Assembly: GCA_944990035.1 (NCBI GenBank)
Contig: CALYLX010000039.1
Location: 1-64,000, forward strand
Length of the DNA: 64,000 nt
DNA from: Clitopilus passeckerianus
Taxonomy: Eukaryota > Basidiomycota > Agaricomycetes > Agaricales > Entolomataceae
Direction of reading: 5' to 3'
In this document: positions 11,702 through 24,758 of the stretch, in pieces
Position numbering within the stretch: position 1 is the first letter of the stretch
Layout of the letters: each line of letters opens with the position of its first letter
Program-made: the position numbers and the translations under genes
Notes under the pieces: model-generated
The model's database searches: none
The model's input: the letters and a program-made list of their open reading frames with translations, nothing else
What the model was told of the DNA's origin: nothing

Positions 11702-13537
11702 TCAAAAAGGATACCGATCTTCGTCCCGGACAGAGGTTTCGTCATGCCTGGCGCCACACTGGTCCAGATAATCTAGGACTAGATCATACCAGCCACCAGT
11801 TGGTTTGCCCTTGTAAGCGCCCACGTCTTCACCCCACGCTCTCATTGAGCTCGCAAGCCTCTTTGCAACTCCTGGTTCCTTCCCAATCTTCTCGACTGGT
11901 GTCATGTATGAACGGATAGTGAAGGCAATAGCCCCGGACCTTGGCAACCGTCGTAAAGTTTGGCGTTCAGTTCGCAGCCGCACGTTAGAAATGGCGATCT
12001 CTGGCGGTGTATTTGGTCCTTCAGGCTGCTTTTTCAGGTAATCGTCCTCGGGCCCGTGAGCTATCTCTGACCAAGCCAACTCTTCAGGATCAACCACGTC
12101 CGAAGCTGTCGGGTCTCTCGACGGTACCACCTGAAATGTGTAGTTGTTCCTAGCGACCGGTTTATCGACAGGCAAGCGCTCGAAGAAACGGTCCATGCTC
12201 GTCTGGAGTTTCTCTTTATCTAATGGAAAGCTGAATCAACGGAATCCAACACACAAATGGTTTACTTACATCGGGGAACACCGCCAGAAGTGTGGATATC
12301 TACAAGCTGAAGTCCAATTTTATCTTGCAGACGCCATGAACCTGCGGTGGATGCGTTTAATATTAATATAATCGATTGGTCGACTGAATGCTCACCCGCA
12401 ACTAGGATGGCTCCTGCTTGGAAATAGTACTTCCCGTCGGTACCTACGAAAGTTAGGAGTCTTCCTATCGAGTGGCGAGTATTAGAGGTAGCGTACCTTC
12501 AACCATGAGAGCAATATCCTCTTGGACTCTACACATGATGGAACCTCAGTGACCGTTACAATACTGCTTGTAATGGAACTTACAAAAGTGATGCAATTTC
12601 CAAGGCTTTCTCTGCTACCTCTATTCGAGTTTCATCTCTTGAAGGTAGTGCATAAGTCTTGCCGAGCGGTATTATAGTAATGCTCTGTATTGACGGGGGC
12701 TCGACGTGCAAAGATGATGTGGTTCGCTCTTCTTCGGAATGTCTGCAAATCTCGAAAGTTTGAGGATAGCGCTGAGGGAGGTACTCCGCTACTTCATGCA
12801 GTAATTCAATGGCTCGAGAGTGTAAGCGCAACAGAAGTAGAGCAGGAATGGTCACAATCACTCACCTGAAGCTACTCCAGACTGAACCACACCTGGCTTG
12901 GCATCCTGGACTCGAATGACGTTCTTTCCACGGGTAGCTATGCGATTTAGCCGAATTTTGTGGTAGCTTTCGAACTGATTATCGACCTTAGTCACGAGTC
13001 AGTCTTGTCGAAGGAATATGAGCCGTCCATACTCAATACTAACTTCGATATATTCATTCCAGGGCATTGACCTGATACCCATGGTGACGCTATACAACGG
13101 AGAGATTTAGAACAATTCTATCGGGCCAGAACATAGAGTCTGCATACTGATAGTGGTCCCAACGAAAAGGACGATACGGAATTGGCTCTGTCTTCATCGG
13201 ATCTGACGGAAAGGGTGTTACGGTAGGGTACCGGAACTTCACAGGTGTCCAGGCTACAGAATTGTCATTAGAGAACACCAGCAATTAACGTGCCTTTGAA
13301 GTACTCACTCCCAGGGACGCGCCAGTCTCTGTTCACAGCACGCGGCGTGCCACTGCTATCAGAGCTTCCAATCTTCGCCTTTTCAGGCGACTTTCGTGAG
13401 CTCACTCGAAGCCAGAGTGCTGAAACTAGCACAAGTACGATCCCAATTACAAGCATCCGTGGCTGAGACTGAGGGAGCTCATAGGGAAGCTTCAACCAGC
13501 CATCTAGGGCATGTTTTACCTGGTCGATTTCAGCCAT
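11702..13537 (-). CDS. Heme-dependent oxidative N-demethylase-like protein (DUF3445), copy A
   Basis: The protein belongs to the HDOD/DUF3445 family, whose bacterial founder is the heme-binding alpha subunit of an oxidative N-demethylase. The N terminus from the ATG at 13535-13537 has one membrane helix (MLVIGIVLVLVSALWL), then EPIPYRPFRWDHY, the family's entry block. The middle carries helix- and strand-forming segments around AIELLHEVAEYLPQRYP. The C-terminal block NVRLRTERQTLRRLPRSGA, followed by GKEPGVAKRLASSMRAWGED and a final RYPF, is strongly conserved between the two copies. Several short introns split the gene. The substrate of the fungal proteins is unknown to me; a membrane-anchored heme oxidase is an inference. 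The adjacent copy B has the same domain order. Confidence 0.82.
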
Positions 13538-13818
13538 AGTGGGTCCCTATTAAGATTGAATTGGAGACTGCCTTTAACAAGAACACAAGGCGGCGGGGTC
13601 GAGTGCTGCAAGATTGAGCATCATGAATTCTGTTTATATTGTTTTTTGCCGGATGACATGGACATGTGTTCAGGAGGGTCTTGGGAGCTGACTCGAGGCG
13701 GGCAGGGGTAAAGCAATTTAGCGATAATCTGTCCTGAGTCTCAATTGGGGCGCATTGATTTCCCGATGGCTTGATCCACTGTTTGAAATCTAACCCACAA
13801 GCATTCATTCTGTACTTG

Positions 13819-15640
13819 CTAGAAAGGGTACCTTGTTCCGGCGACTTCCTCTTCGCCTGTGGTACAACTGTCCAAATAGCGCAACACTTCGTCCCACCAT
13901 CCACCTGTGAACTTTCCCTTATATACACCAATATCTTCTCCCCATCCTCTTAGTGCTTCTGCTAAACGTTTTGCTACGCCTGGTTCCTTTCCGATCTGGC
14001 TTATTGGCGTGAGGTATGTACGAATACCAAATACGATAGCTCCAGAGCGTGGCAGGCGCCTCAATGTCTGACGTTCCGTTCGAAGTCGCATATTGCTCGT
14101 AGTGACCTCAGGACGACTAGGTTGTTCCGCAGGAAATGAGTGAGTGTACTCATCCTCGGGACCATGACTGCTCTCCGCCCATGCGAGCTCCTCAGGATCT
14201 ACAGTGGTTTGACCTTTCGTAGTTTCGGAAGGCTGGATGACTTGGAAGAAATAGTTGTTGCGAGCAACCGGCTTGTTGACGGCCAGCCTTTGGAAGAAGC
14301 GCTCCATACTCATTTGAAGCTTTTCCTTGTCTAGCATATAAAGGGGCAGAGTCAGAATGGGCAGAGTCAGGTCGATTCCCGAACGTACACCGAGGCACGT
14401 TTCCAGAATTATGGATCTCGTCGAGGGGTAAACCAATTTTATCTTGCATTCTCCAGAAGCCTAGAATTGTTCAACATTGGGTGAAGCCAGGCTAACAGGC
14501 GTTGGGGGTTTCTACTTACCAGGAACCAGTATGGCACCAGCTTGGAAATAGTATCTCCCATCCCTTCCTATTGTCAAGAGTCGACGTTAAAGCACCTGAA
14601 TCCACGGGTTTCAGCCTTCCTACCTTCCACCATCAATGCAATATCTTCCTGGACACTGGCAGCAGGAAGCAATCAGACGAGGACAGTTTGAAGAGTTAGT
14701 AAGACTTTCTTACAGTAATGCTGCTATCCTCAATGCCTCTTCTCCTACATCTTGCGTAGCATGCATACTCAGGGGAAGCTCGTAAGTTTCCTCCAGAGGA
14801 ACAATAGTGATGCTCTTGATTGCAGTCAAGCCATACCAGCCATCGTAGCAGCCTTCGGCCTCCGCTGGGTGTCTGACCACTCGAAACATGGACGGGTATC
14901 GACGTGCAAGATACTCAGCAATCTCGTGAACAAGTTCAACGGCTATGCAGGAATGTGTTATTCCAAGACCTGCAGAATACTTCAATTGACCGACCTGCTG
15001 CCGCTCCCGACGCAACGAACCCTGGGTTCTCTGGAAGCACTTGTACAACGTTCTTGCCCCGTGTATTGATGCGGTGTCTGCGAATCCGATGATATGCCTC
15101 ATATTGGCTGTCAAGCTTGGATCCGGATGAGTCCCGAAAGCACTTGAATACATTTCAGCAAGACTGACCTCGATCCATTCATCCCAGGGCATGGGACGGA
15201 TTCCCATAGTGACACTTGAGATTTTGAGAGCCGGTTAGTGGACTGCCTGTCGCGTAGATGTAATTGAACGTACTGATACTCGCCAGTGCGGAACGGGCGA
15301 TATGGGATGGGTTCTAGTTCAAGTGGGCTGGAAGGATGAGGTGTGATATTTGGATACTGAAACTCCCCTGGAGCCATAGCTAGTTCACATTCATCATGAG
15401 AAAGAGTCGTCGAGCATGAGAATGGTATGGAACTCAACAGTCCAGAGCACCGCCTTTCTCCAAGGTCTTGGGACCAGCTGGTTCATCACTCCTCGACATG
15501 GTTGCTCGCTTCTGCAGCCATACACACGAGGCAAAGAGTACGCTAGCGGCTAGCGTTGTGCATCCCAGAGCGGCCAGAGTACCTGATGCAGGTTTGAAGG
15601 GTAGAAGTCTATGAGCGGTATTCCAGATGTGTGAATTCAT
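13819..15640 (-). CDS. Heme-dependent oxidative N-demethylase-like protein (DUF3445), copy B
   Basis: This is a tandem paralogue of the gene at 11702-13537, on the same strand with a 281-base spacer. The ATG at 15638-15640 opens a protein with one N-terminal membrane helix (LAALGCTTLAASVLFASCVWL). It is followed by LEPIPYRPFRTGEYQ and MGIRPMPWDEWIEVS, the conserved entry of DUF3445. The middle reads IAVELVHEIAEYLARRYPSM and KSITIVPLEETYELPL, and the end is LRTERQTLRRLPRSGAIVF, then GKEPGVAKRLAEALRGWGED, and RYPF. It has no partner reductase gene beside it, unlike the bacterial multi-subunit enzyme. Function in the fungus is not known to me. Confidence 0.82.
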
Positions 15641-15875
15641 GATGGGGGAGGGTGATAAAGCTACAGTCCTTCAACTGGTATGGCTTGGGAAAAGGAAGCA
15701 AGCCTGCCGAGCATCTCTGAAGCGAATGGGTCAGGAGGCAGGTAGGCAATCTCAGGGTCGGGAAAGAGTATAGGCGATAAGATAGAGACCTGTCATTGAG
15801 CTTCCTCGAATGGGAAGCACTGATGGAATGTACATTTCGGAACACATACACATACATTACGGACGAATGGAGCGA

Positions 15876-18800
15876 CTAGTAAGCGCCATGACGAGGTGCC
15901 CAAGGATCCGTTGGCTGGTTCTTGATTGGGCTTATGCTGCTTTCCACTTTTGCCCTCAATCGGAGGTCAAAGGAGTTTACTTTGGCCCCTTGAGCACCAG
16001 CTGCCCATAGCGACAACGCCAGGGTGTTCTTTCCATTATAGTTCAAGATTCCTTGGGCTAAATCCAGAGTATCAACGCGCTGTTGCTTTTGGTTCGCAGG
16101 GAGATGGGTACTCACGGACAGGGAAGACCTTCTGTGGTCCAATGCTATTGACTGGGAAACGAGTTACAAGCTCAGCTTCTGGAAGTTCTGGTACCTGTGA
16201 AGAACTTACTGTATTTTCCGAATTGATAGCCATTCACGTAAATCTGGTACAAGTACCATCAGCGTGCATATAATGGCGAAATGGAGCCACCCACCTGAGA
16301 GCGATAGTATGAAGTGGTGGTCGTATTGGAGAAGACGAAGGCAAGAGGATAATCGACGCCTTTGGGTATGTTCAGATCGAATGTGGTCCTATGACAAGCT
16401 CAATGAGCTTCCTCTCAATAGGCCAATCAGATGACTCGTACCTGTAGAAAGCCACGCCTGCAGCCTTGATCCCAGTCGTAGGGTGTCCAACTGCCCATCG
16501 GGAATCATCAAAGCCAGGCAGGTGCCAACCTGGACCCGAAGTTAGAAATTTGGGTGATGGCTAAAGGGAAATAACCCACCTTGACGCTCTCCGTACAGTC
16601 CACCTTCGTTCAACGGTCCACGGGTCCTATCAACATACTACGGAAGCAATCGTCAGAAACCATTCCGGAAGGCAGCCATATTTCCTTACGCTCTCTCCAC
16701 CTAGATTCCCGGTAACCTTCCAAGCGTTCACAGTTGTGCTGTCACTACCCACAAAGGAGTAGTCAACAATACCTCTAGGAGCTTTGAAAGAGTCACTCCC
16801 CGAGACCCAATCCGTCTCAATTCCCATATGGTCTTGCAAAATAGTCAAGACATGATTCGAACCCGGCTTCAATGCGGTCGGGAACTTGAAGGTGCCATTG
16901 TAAGTTGCATGGACTGCATCTCCTTCCCAAGAGCCAACGAAAATTGAATCAAGCCAAATGGAGTACCCAAAGGCGGAGCCTCCCCAGAGGGTAGCCTGGA
17001 ATCCGGTCTCCTTGCCGGTGGCATTGAAATGGGCTCGCCACAGTATATTGCCAGTGTGGTATCCGTAGTCGCTGGCATAAAGAACTTCGGTGGTGTTTGG
17101 CTGGGTTGGGTTGACCGTGGTAGTTTTATCAGCAGTGGTCCACTTCTCATCTGAATATCGAGACTGAATCTCAGGAAGACTATCCGCCATTTTCTAACAA
17201 ATTGAAATATCAGTTTACCGTGTCACAAAGCAACATGAGAGGTCTTACCCATGTAAGCTTCGACAATTCAGGCAGACGAACATTTGGCAAGTTCGCAAAA
17301 CGCTTGGTGGTGACCGACCCATAAGCAGTCTTGCTGAGTGACAGTCTATTTCCGTTGAATGTGATTGACTTCGTGAGAGCAGCAGGAGCAATGATTTCGA
17401 AGCTGGTGGTGCCATTGAGATCCCCTCTAATGTCAAGAGTACCATGGTTCACGGATGCAGTGCGAAGCAGGTACCCTCCCTTGACAATGACGGGATTCTC
17501 GGTGCTGTATTGAGCGAAAGGACCAGATGAAGGAAGGTGAAGAACCCAGAATTGATATGCAATCGAACGCTCTGAAGAGAAAGAGACCGAGTCAGATCTA
17601 GGCACTGCTAGCTGGTTTGAACGCTGATGCAACTTACCGACAACATAGAGGATGGCATTCCCCACCTGGATAACATTCTGCCCAGTGGTGGTGAACTGCA
17701 ATGCTAGCGCGCTCCCAGCTAATGTCTGCTGCTTGATATTGGCAGACCCGGACACAACTTTGGCCTGAGTTGGAGATCCTGCAAAGCTAATTGCGACTTC
17801 ATGCAGTTGGCCTGCGTCGCCATAAACAATAATGACGTCTTTGCCATCTATGGTGGCCCTGTATTGCTTGTTGTCAGGAACCAAAAATCCCCGAAGGAAA
17901 AGAAACCGAGGCTGACCAGGTGAAAATCTCAGCAGTCGAATAAAGAATGTTGGTATTTCCAGCAGCATAGTCAACGACATGGATCTTTGAGTCTTTGCCG
18001 TTCAAAGTCAGGGAACCACCAAGGGCAGGGATCTTCAGAGAACCAGCAGAGGTATTAAGGTTCAATGTATAGCTTTGGACTGTGGTGATCGAAGAGTCGT
18101 TTTGCCTGCCAGTCCGTGAGCTTCATCGACGCCAAAAATGCCGAAACACAATAACCTACCTAACAACATAGAAACCGGTCTTATTGCCAACGACATCTAA
18201 CACTTGGGTGGTCTTGAGAGCTTCATTTCCAGTAAAGGCAGCTTGTGAGTTTCCAATATTTTGTGGGCGAGTGGTCAGATAGGCAGGGGAGACCGCGAGG
18301 AAGTTGGCTTGAAGCTTAAGTTCGTAGTATTTCTCTCGGAGTGTTCGATCTTCTGCAATAGCGGCTCCCTGTTTGGGTTCAGTCGTTAGTATCAATTGAT
18401 TTTAGGGCGACTTACGTAGTCGTAGGAGGAGTATCCTCCAGGATGAGAGATTCCACCCCAGTTCGTGCCTCCGAAAATCATGTAGATGTTGAAGATGGTC
18501 GTTGACATTGCATATTGATTCTTGTAGAAGACTGGCAATTCGGAATAGGTTAGCAACTACTATGAAGAAAAAATACGGTCATTGAGGCTTACCTCGCTCG
18601 AATTCAGGTCCAAGTAGGACAGAGCATAAGTCGAAGCCTGCGCCACCCCTGTGAAACAAGAGTTCATCAGCCCAGCCCAAACATAAAATCCGAGGAAAGA
18701 ACCCACCATCCCTCGAAAGCACCACCTTGGAACTCATAAATTGCATTTGGATCTTCAGGGTTGACAGACAAATGTGCATCCCAGAACCACCTAAACCAGA

Positions 18801-20024
18801 CAATTAAGTTCAACTGTCTGAGTGAGGGGAGCCAAGGGACGTACTCAGGAACTGCTTCCGGCAGCCAAACATACGGATTGCTGCAGTCAAATCCATTAGG
18901 ATACGAATCATATCCTTTGAGATGACTATGAGTCTTCGGGGTCTGAACCGTAGCTGTGCTTGCATACCGTAGATGTCAACACTGGTATAATGTCCGCCAG
19001 GCCATGCGTCGTTTGTGGTAATCGGAACCGTGACACCAGCATCCCTCTATAGACCAGGATTTAGCTTATAACCAATGTCGGAAATTGAAATAACCTACAA
19101 AAGCTTGCAGCAAACCCTTCTCATATGCGAGGTCTTCGCTATACGTGAACCCACTGTATTCATTCTCGGCCTGGAACGAAGTTGAACCGCTTATTAGCAG
19201 AGCGCAGATGTGTTGCAAACAAATAGCCTACCTGAACCAGAATAATGGGGCCACCTTTCGTGATTTCATTCTTCGCAAATATGCCTCCGACCTGGTGAAT
19301 GTAGTCGGTATAGGCCTCCACATATGTTGCATTAGAGGTCCGCCAAAGGCCAGGGGTGTAGACTCCCCAACCAGGGAATCCTCCGCCGGTAGTTTCTGCA
19401 TTAATATGCGGCCTTGAAAGCAGTTAAGTATGCATCTCGTCGAACAATTGTTGTGAGCTAGCTTACCCTGGTCGTGCAATCAGGTATAGACCAGCTTTCT
19501 TGGCAGCATCGATGAAAGGCTGAAGGTCACGGAAACCTTCCCAAGAGATTTCTCCGCGCTTCGGCTCCACGATGCCCCAAAACGTGTAGAACGAAACGGC
19601 ATTGAAGCCCAAGGACCTGGGTTACAGTCAGTTCCAATACCGTTCAACCCTGAGAATTGCGACTGACTTGATCTTCTGGAAGATATCGAGGTAAAGGTCG
19701 GCAACTGGAAGACTGGCTAAAGCTTAAGCATGAGGAAACCCTGTGAGCCTTCGTCCAAACTCACCGGTATGGGTGAACTTCTCCACTATAGATCATCACT
19801 CGTTTGCCATTTATCTTCAACGAATACTGGTCCCATGTAACCTGCGCAAGTTATTGTCAACGTCCATTCATCCTGCAAGGGAATGGCCTTACAACGTCCT
19901 GAAGTAGTTGCGAATCCTGACGAACACTCAAAGCACGGTCAGGGTTGGTCCATGTTGAAGGAGGGCTTGCAAGGGCAGACACTGCACCTAGCAGTGCAAC
20001 AAGGGTTTTGAGAGCTCCCTTCAT
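15876..20024 (-). CDS. Secreted GH35 beta-galactosidase
   Basis: This is a large family GH35 beta-galactosidase, like fungal LacA, which removes terminal galactose from oligosaccharides and cell-wall polymers outside the cell. The ATG at 20022-20024 starts a signal peptide ([19 protein letters not shown]). The catalytic domain has [15 protein letters not shown], the acid/base Glu in [10 protein letters not shown] (an intron lies between the two halves) and the nucleophile Glu in [22 protein letters not shown] follows. The C-terminal beta-sandwich and jelly-roll domains ([44 protein letters not shown]) end in [19 protein letters not shown]. More than a dozen short introns split it. Total length is about 1,000 residues, as usual. 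It shares its upstream region with the hexokinase gene. Confidence 0.93.
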
Positions 20025-21232
20025 GGCTTCGTCTCTCGTTCCCTGAATCCTCTTTCCTCGCACTCTTTAAATCTTGTCATAGCATATAGTCCTTCTAGAA
20101 TCTCTCTGAATAGTCGAACTCTCGTGTTCCCACCTACTACAACATCGGATTATCTTCGAGGAATTCAAGCGAGCGTAGTTAGTGGCTCTAAGTCGACATT
20201 TGACGGTTGGTACGACCCAGTGCGCATGGAGAGAACCTGCGAAGGTCGGGGTAGCTGCCCAAAAAGGAGCAGGCAATCAATGAAAACACGCACACGTGAT
20301 GGCTGGCCGGGTCTCCTCGCGCCGTCAACGGGAAGCAAGAAAGAGCACCTTCGACTCGACTCTTACACCTCGATCGAGGAATGTATTTTCAGAAGCCATT
20401 GCTTGATTGGGCTCGGGAAAGCGACTGAAAGGATAGCTGGTGGTATTGTTCATGATTTTCTCCATTCAGCTTGATCAAGGTCCCGACGATGTCGATTTTT
20501 GAGACATGTACCCCAAATACAGCCCAGGAAAGTGGGATTGGTGGCGGACCGCGCCTTAACCCAACTGGAGATTCGACCGCTTTCAGCGGGCCACACAGGA
20601 TACTCAGTGCAAAATTATAGCTACCTCCAGTATCAAGAACCGACGTTAATCCGATTCGTAGGTCAAAAGGGGGCTGAGGCCCTCGAATGAAAGGTTATAA
20701 GGATTGCTGTACTTCAATCATTTGAAAGCCGATCCTTCTGCTTCCTTGGCCAATCATCAGAATGCTTGAATAGGTGGCCCGATCAACGCCGAAGTACAGC
20801 TGCATATTGCTCTTCCGAAGTCGTGTGAGACCTGTCCAACGAACATCCTCTCGGTTTACTCGGTATCTTCAGCGATGCCCATTGAAAAGCCACTAGCGTA
20901 CGGGCAATCTCGTTAATGCTGCCCCGCTACCCCAGACCTCCCCTCACACGAACCCCGGATCCAGCCGCCACCAACAGTGGATATAGCCACCTTTGGTGCA
21001 GATTGAGTCCGTCTAGGCAGGCACTTGGTGGTGTTAGCTTCATGTGATATGTATTTCTGGCGAATCTATCGAAATCCAGACAGATTTTTCAAAGTCCAGG
21101 CGTTCATGTCCGTAAAAGGAAGTGACGTATATAGATGAGATTCAGATGGCTTGATGCCAAGTTAGTAGATAACTGAAACTCCCAGTTCCTAGTTACATCC
21201 TCACCACCACCATCCCCACATTTCAAGCTGCT
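20025..21232. other. Divergent intergenic region of GH35 and hexokinase
   Basis: This 1.2-kb region is the shared upstream region of two sugar-use genes. The open frames (for example 20124-20474, plus) show no known motif. Near 20921-20946 there are CCCCGC and CCCCAG, which match the loose CreA/Mig1 consensus SYGGRG on the minus strand. Such short sites occur often by chance. Confidence 0.4.
21128..21134 (+). promoter_or_regulatory. TATA-like box of the hexokinase gene
   Basis: TATATAG lies about 100 bases before the ATG at 21233. Position and sequence fit a TATA element, but no transcript start is known here. Confidence 0.35.
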
Positions 21233-23299
21233 ATGGCGCCTATTTCCGCGTTGAATTCAAGAGACTCGTTGAAGGTCTTCGAGGAGCTCGATCAGAGCTT
21301 CAGGTTGCAGCCAGAATCGCTTGTTGACCTCACAAAGGCTTTCCTGGGCGAAATCGCTGAGGGGCTGGGCAAATACAACTATCCAATGGCGATGATGTGG
21401 GGTTTCAACGAAAGCTACCTGAATTTGCAGGATTTTGACTCTATTATAGCCCGACTTTCGTTACTGGCGTCCCCGATGGCACAGAAACTGGGTGGGTTGG
21501 CCGATTTTGGAAATATCTACCCTGCTCACACGTCCACAGAACTTTCCTGGCTTTGGATCTTGGGGGAACTAATCTGTAAAGCGGCGCCAATATGCAATGC
21601 CCATGAGCTGACCTTTCGCCAGGCGAGTCTGTGAAGTCATCCTCCACGGCGATAAAACCTTTTCCCTGCGCCAACAAAAATACCGAGTTTCCGAAGCTCT
21701 CAAGACTGGAGAAGCTACTGCGCTCTTTGGTATGTGAGCATTACACACTAACCTGCTGTGACCTGATGAGCTTTTCCGTAGATTATCTGGCCGACTCCGT
21801 TGACGCGTTCCTGACCAATCACGCCGCTACTTCCCTTGATGACAACCCAGACAGCAATGCCGATGTCGTCCATCTCGGTCTCACTTTCTCTTTCCCAGTC
21901 GAACAAACCGCTTTGGATTCTGGCAAGATTCTCACCTGGACGAAGGGATTCTCCGCCACGAATGCGGTCGGCCATGACGTCGTAAAGCTTCTTCAGGACG
22001 CGTTCGATAGAAAGCATATGCACGTCAAGTGTATTGCTTTGGTCAACGATGTAAATATTTTTTGTTTGATTCTCCCAACATAGATGCTAAACGCTGTCCT
22101 TTCAGACTGTTGGTGCTCTCTTGTCGCGTGCCTACCAGGCAGGAGGCTGTATCTTGGGTGCCATCTTCGGAACTGGTACAAATGGTGCCTATGTCGAGGA
22201 AGTCGGTAAGTTTCTAGTTGCTTCGAATCAGAGCGCGACAACTCACGTTGTGCTAGCTAAAATAACCAAGCTTAAAAATTCCCCGGCTGCCGCAAAGGGT
22301 GGCTACATGGTCGTGAACACTGAATGGGGTGCCTTCAATAATTCTGTCAGTATCTGCATAAGATTATTCTATCCATTACTGATATATCCTCTGTAGAGGT
22401 CACATCTCCCTTTCACCCCCTACGACAGTTGCCTCGACCGACTCAGCATCAACCCCTCCTACCAAGCCTTTGAGAAATTCATCTCAGGAATGTATCTTGG
22501 AGAGATCACCCGGAACATCATCGTTTCTCTCATCGACGCCACACCCAAGCCTCTGCTATTCAACGGCAAATCTACCCGAGTACTCAACTCCCACTACGGT
22601 CTGGATACCAGTGTTATGAGTGATGTTGAGTCCGCTTGGGAAGGCGTCCACAAAACTCTTAGCGAGGAGAACAGCATCCCGGATTTCGCGACATTTGAGA
22701 TTGATGCGGTCCCGGCAAATATCAAGGCGAAGCTCGAGCGAGTGAAAGAGGTCGTGGTCAAACAACTTGGTTATCAGGAAAGCGAAGTGACTCTGAGAGA
22801 TGCTGCCGTAAGAAATATGCTCCCATCCGTGCAGTTAAATTGTTGACCGAGTATTCGCTTCTAGATCGTCCGATGGGCATGTTCACTGGTCGCACGACGA
22901 GCAGCACTTTTAAGTGGCGTAGCTGTCGGTGTCGTTTTGCTACAGACTGGGCGTGCGACCTTTGCAGATAAGGATGGCAAATTCGTCAAGTCCAGCAGCA
23001 CAGAGAAATTCGGTGTCGGTGTTGACGGCAGGTTCGTCTATATTACATATTTTGCTTTGATCTCTGGCTGAGGACTGCGTCACCAAGTTTGATCGAGCAT
23101 TACCCCAACTACGAGAGAACTCTTCGCGAGTCGCTGAGATATCTTGTTGGTGAGGACATTGAAAAGCGAGTGGACATTGGATTGGCCAAGGATGGTAGTG
23201 GTGTTGGTGGTAAGCGTTCATCCGTGGATAAGCGAGAACAACTGAGTAACGATCTTTCCAGCTGCCCTCTGTGCTTTGCAAGCATTGAAGCAACACTAG
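21233..23299 (+). CDS. HXK1: Hexokinase
   Basis: This cytosolic hexokinase would phosphorylate glucose, fructose and other hexoses with ATP, at the entry of glycolysis. Because of several very short exons, the frame looks broken from 21390 to 21650. Splicing restores MAMIPTFVTGVPDGTETG, then LALDLGGTNLRVCEV (phosphate-binding motif), KILTWTKGFSATNAVGHDVV, the catalytic Asp in IALVNDTVGALLSRAY, IFGTGTNGAYVEEV and VNTEWGAF. The 3' exons give YERTLRESLRYLVGEDIEKR and a final ALCALQALKQH with the stop TAG at 23297-23299. All binding and catalytic motifs are intact. The family includes glucokinases, but the motif set is that of hexokinases. The gene converges on the mS42-like gene. Confidence 0.93.
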
Positions 23300-23474
23300 T
23301 GGTCGTCTAAACAAACAAACGGGGAATTTTTTATGTAACATTAAGATATATGTTATTCACACTGCGGAACACTATAGAAATAGCTAACGAAGTGGACATA
23401 GATTCGTTTGAAGGATATTAGCAATTAAGACTATAGAATGTGTGCGAGATCGACATAAGATGGGGTGTATTATT

Positions 23475-24758
23475 CTATGTTGACATCCTATAGGGATCTT
23501 TGTGGATGCTGTCGTACTGTCTGCTGACCTTTTGCCAGTCTAGGACAGACCAGAATTTCTTAAGCCACTCTTCCTTGCCCCAGACTCCATACCCGGCTGC
23601 CATCCAGGCGTGCTCGTGCACGGGAAGGCAGAAAAGAGGGTAAAGTACCTCTCCGGTGTTGATGGCTCGAACCTTCGAGACTGGTTCTTGAGGTTTCTGA
23701 ACTTCCTCGGACTCGGCATAGATATTGTCCCGTTCGTAAAGCGCCTGGTCTTCTACGGGAATATCCCCCCTGTAATTGAAACGCACTTCCACCTCATCTT
23801 CCGCCTCTTCGCGGCCCACTTGTGAAAGTCTAGCGGATGTATGCATGAACCTCGGGTTCAGATTCTTTGGAGGTTCAGGAGTCCTGGCACCCGCCATACC
23901 GGAGACGGGGGACTGAGGAGCAACCCCTGGGGGTGTAGGGTGACTGAGAGGAGCGGCCGACCCGCCCTCCTCTGGCGCAAGTTCTGCAAAGTTCTGGATG
24001 TCCGCTGTTATATCCTCTGCGTCTGCGAGGAAAGTAGCCTGATTGAGGGTATCTGTCCAGCTGTCGTGTCCGGTATACATTCGCGAACGGATGAGGAGGG
24101 TTCCGGGGCCGAGAGTAGGGAGAATACCGGTGTTTCCGTTCGCATCTGTTACGAACCAGACGTAGCCGTTGGTGAAGAGGCCGGAGGCAGCAGCAGAGAA
24201 GGCAGACTTGAGCTGGGCTACGCTGCCGTGCTGTTCACGGATTGATTGGGCGAGGTGAGTCGAGATTTCGCTTTGGTGGTTGGCTGCGTCTTGTGAGGGA
24301 GGTTTCTGGAACGAGTGGTAAACTTACAAGATAAGAGAGGTGGCAAGTACTAAGACTTACGAGCTGGTCCAAGAAGTAACCATTGTTGAGTGCGAGACTG
24401 GCATAGTTAAATGCTAGCGTCAGGTCTAGTTTATCAGAGGTGTTGATGATAGTGTCGACAAGGTTTTGGTTTTCGAATTCGGTCCCTACGAATGCCTTCG
24501 TCAGAATTCTCGTCACGGGGCCTTTGGTACATACTAACCTCTGACTTCATCGTTCAGCCTCTCCAGTAGACCCCCTTGATATTCCTCGGCAACGGTTTTC
24601 AAAGCTGGTGGTGGCAGGAAGTCCCCAAGTCCTTCCTCAATAGCATATGGGAGAGCCGGGGCCTTATGAAGGCTCCTTGCGCCCCAGCGCGACTGGAAGC
24701 GGATGAGGTGTGACCCAGACCTCGTCGCGAAAGCAAGCCGTAAGCCCAAACCAGACAT
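23475..24758 (-). CDS. RSM26: Mitochondrial small-subunit ribosomal protein, Fe/Mn-SOD-like (mS42/mS43)
   Basis: Fungal mitoribosomes contain two proteins, mS42 (Rsm26) and mS43 (Mrp1), derived from Fe/Mn superoxide dismutase. The ATG at 24756-24758 opens a basic presequence-like start (MSGLGLRLAFATRSGSHLIR), then the SOD alpha-hairpin region with FNYASLALNNGYFLDQL. The SOD C-terminal part is LKSAFSAAASGLFTNGYVWF, and after a long Pro/Ser-rich insert comes LPVHEHAWMAAGYGVWGKEE and WLKKFWSVLDWQKV. The metal ligands of true SOD are not all preserved in context, which supports a structural role. Choosing between mS42 and mS43 is not certain. It is divergent from OST2, with 214 bases between the start codons. 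Confidence 0.82.

Noticed and set aside
20124..20474. 116-codon plus-strand frame between GH35 and hexokinase
   Set aside because: No recognisable domain, biased composition, and it lies in the shared promoter region.
21390..21650. Apparent frameshift or decay in the hexokinase gene
   Set aside because: Three short introns restore every conserved block in frame, so the gene is intact.
23660..23680. tRNA B-box-like GGTTCGAGCC on the minus strand
   Set aside because: It lies inside the mS42-like coding exon, and no A box or acceptor stem pairs with it. Other GGTTCGA sites in the window fail the same test.
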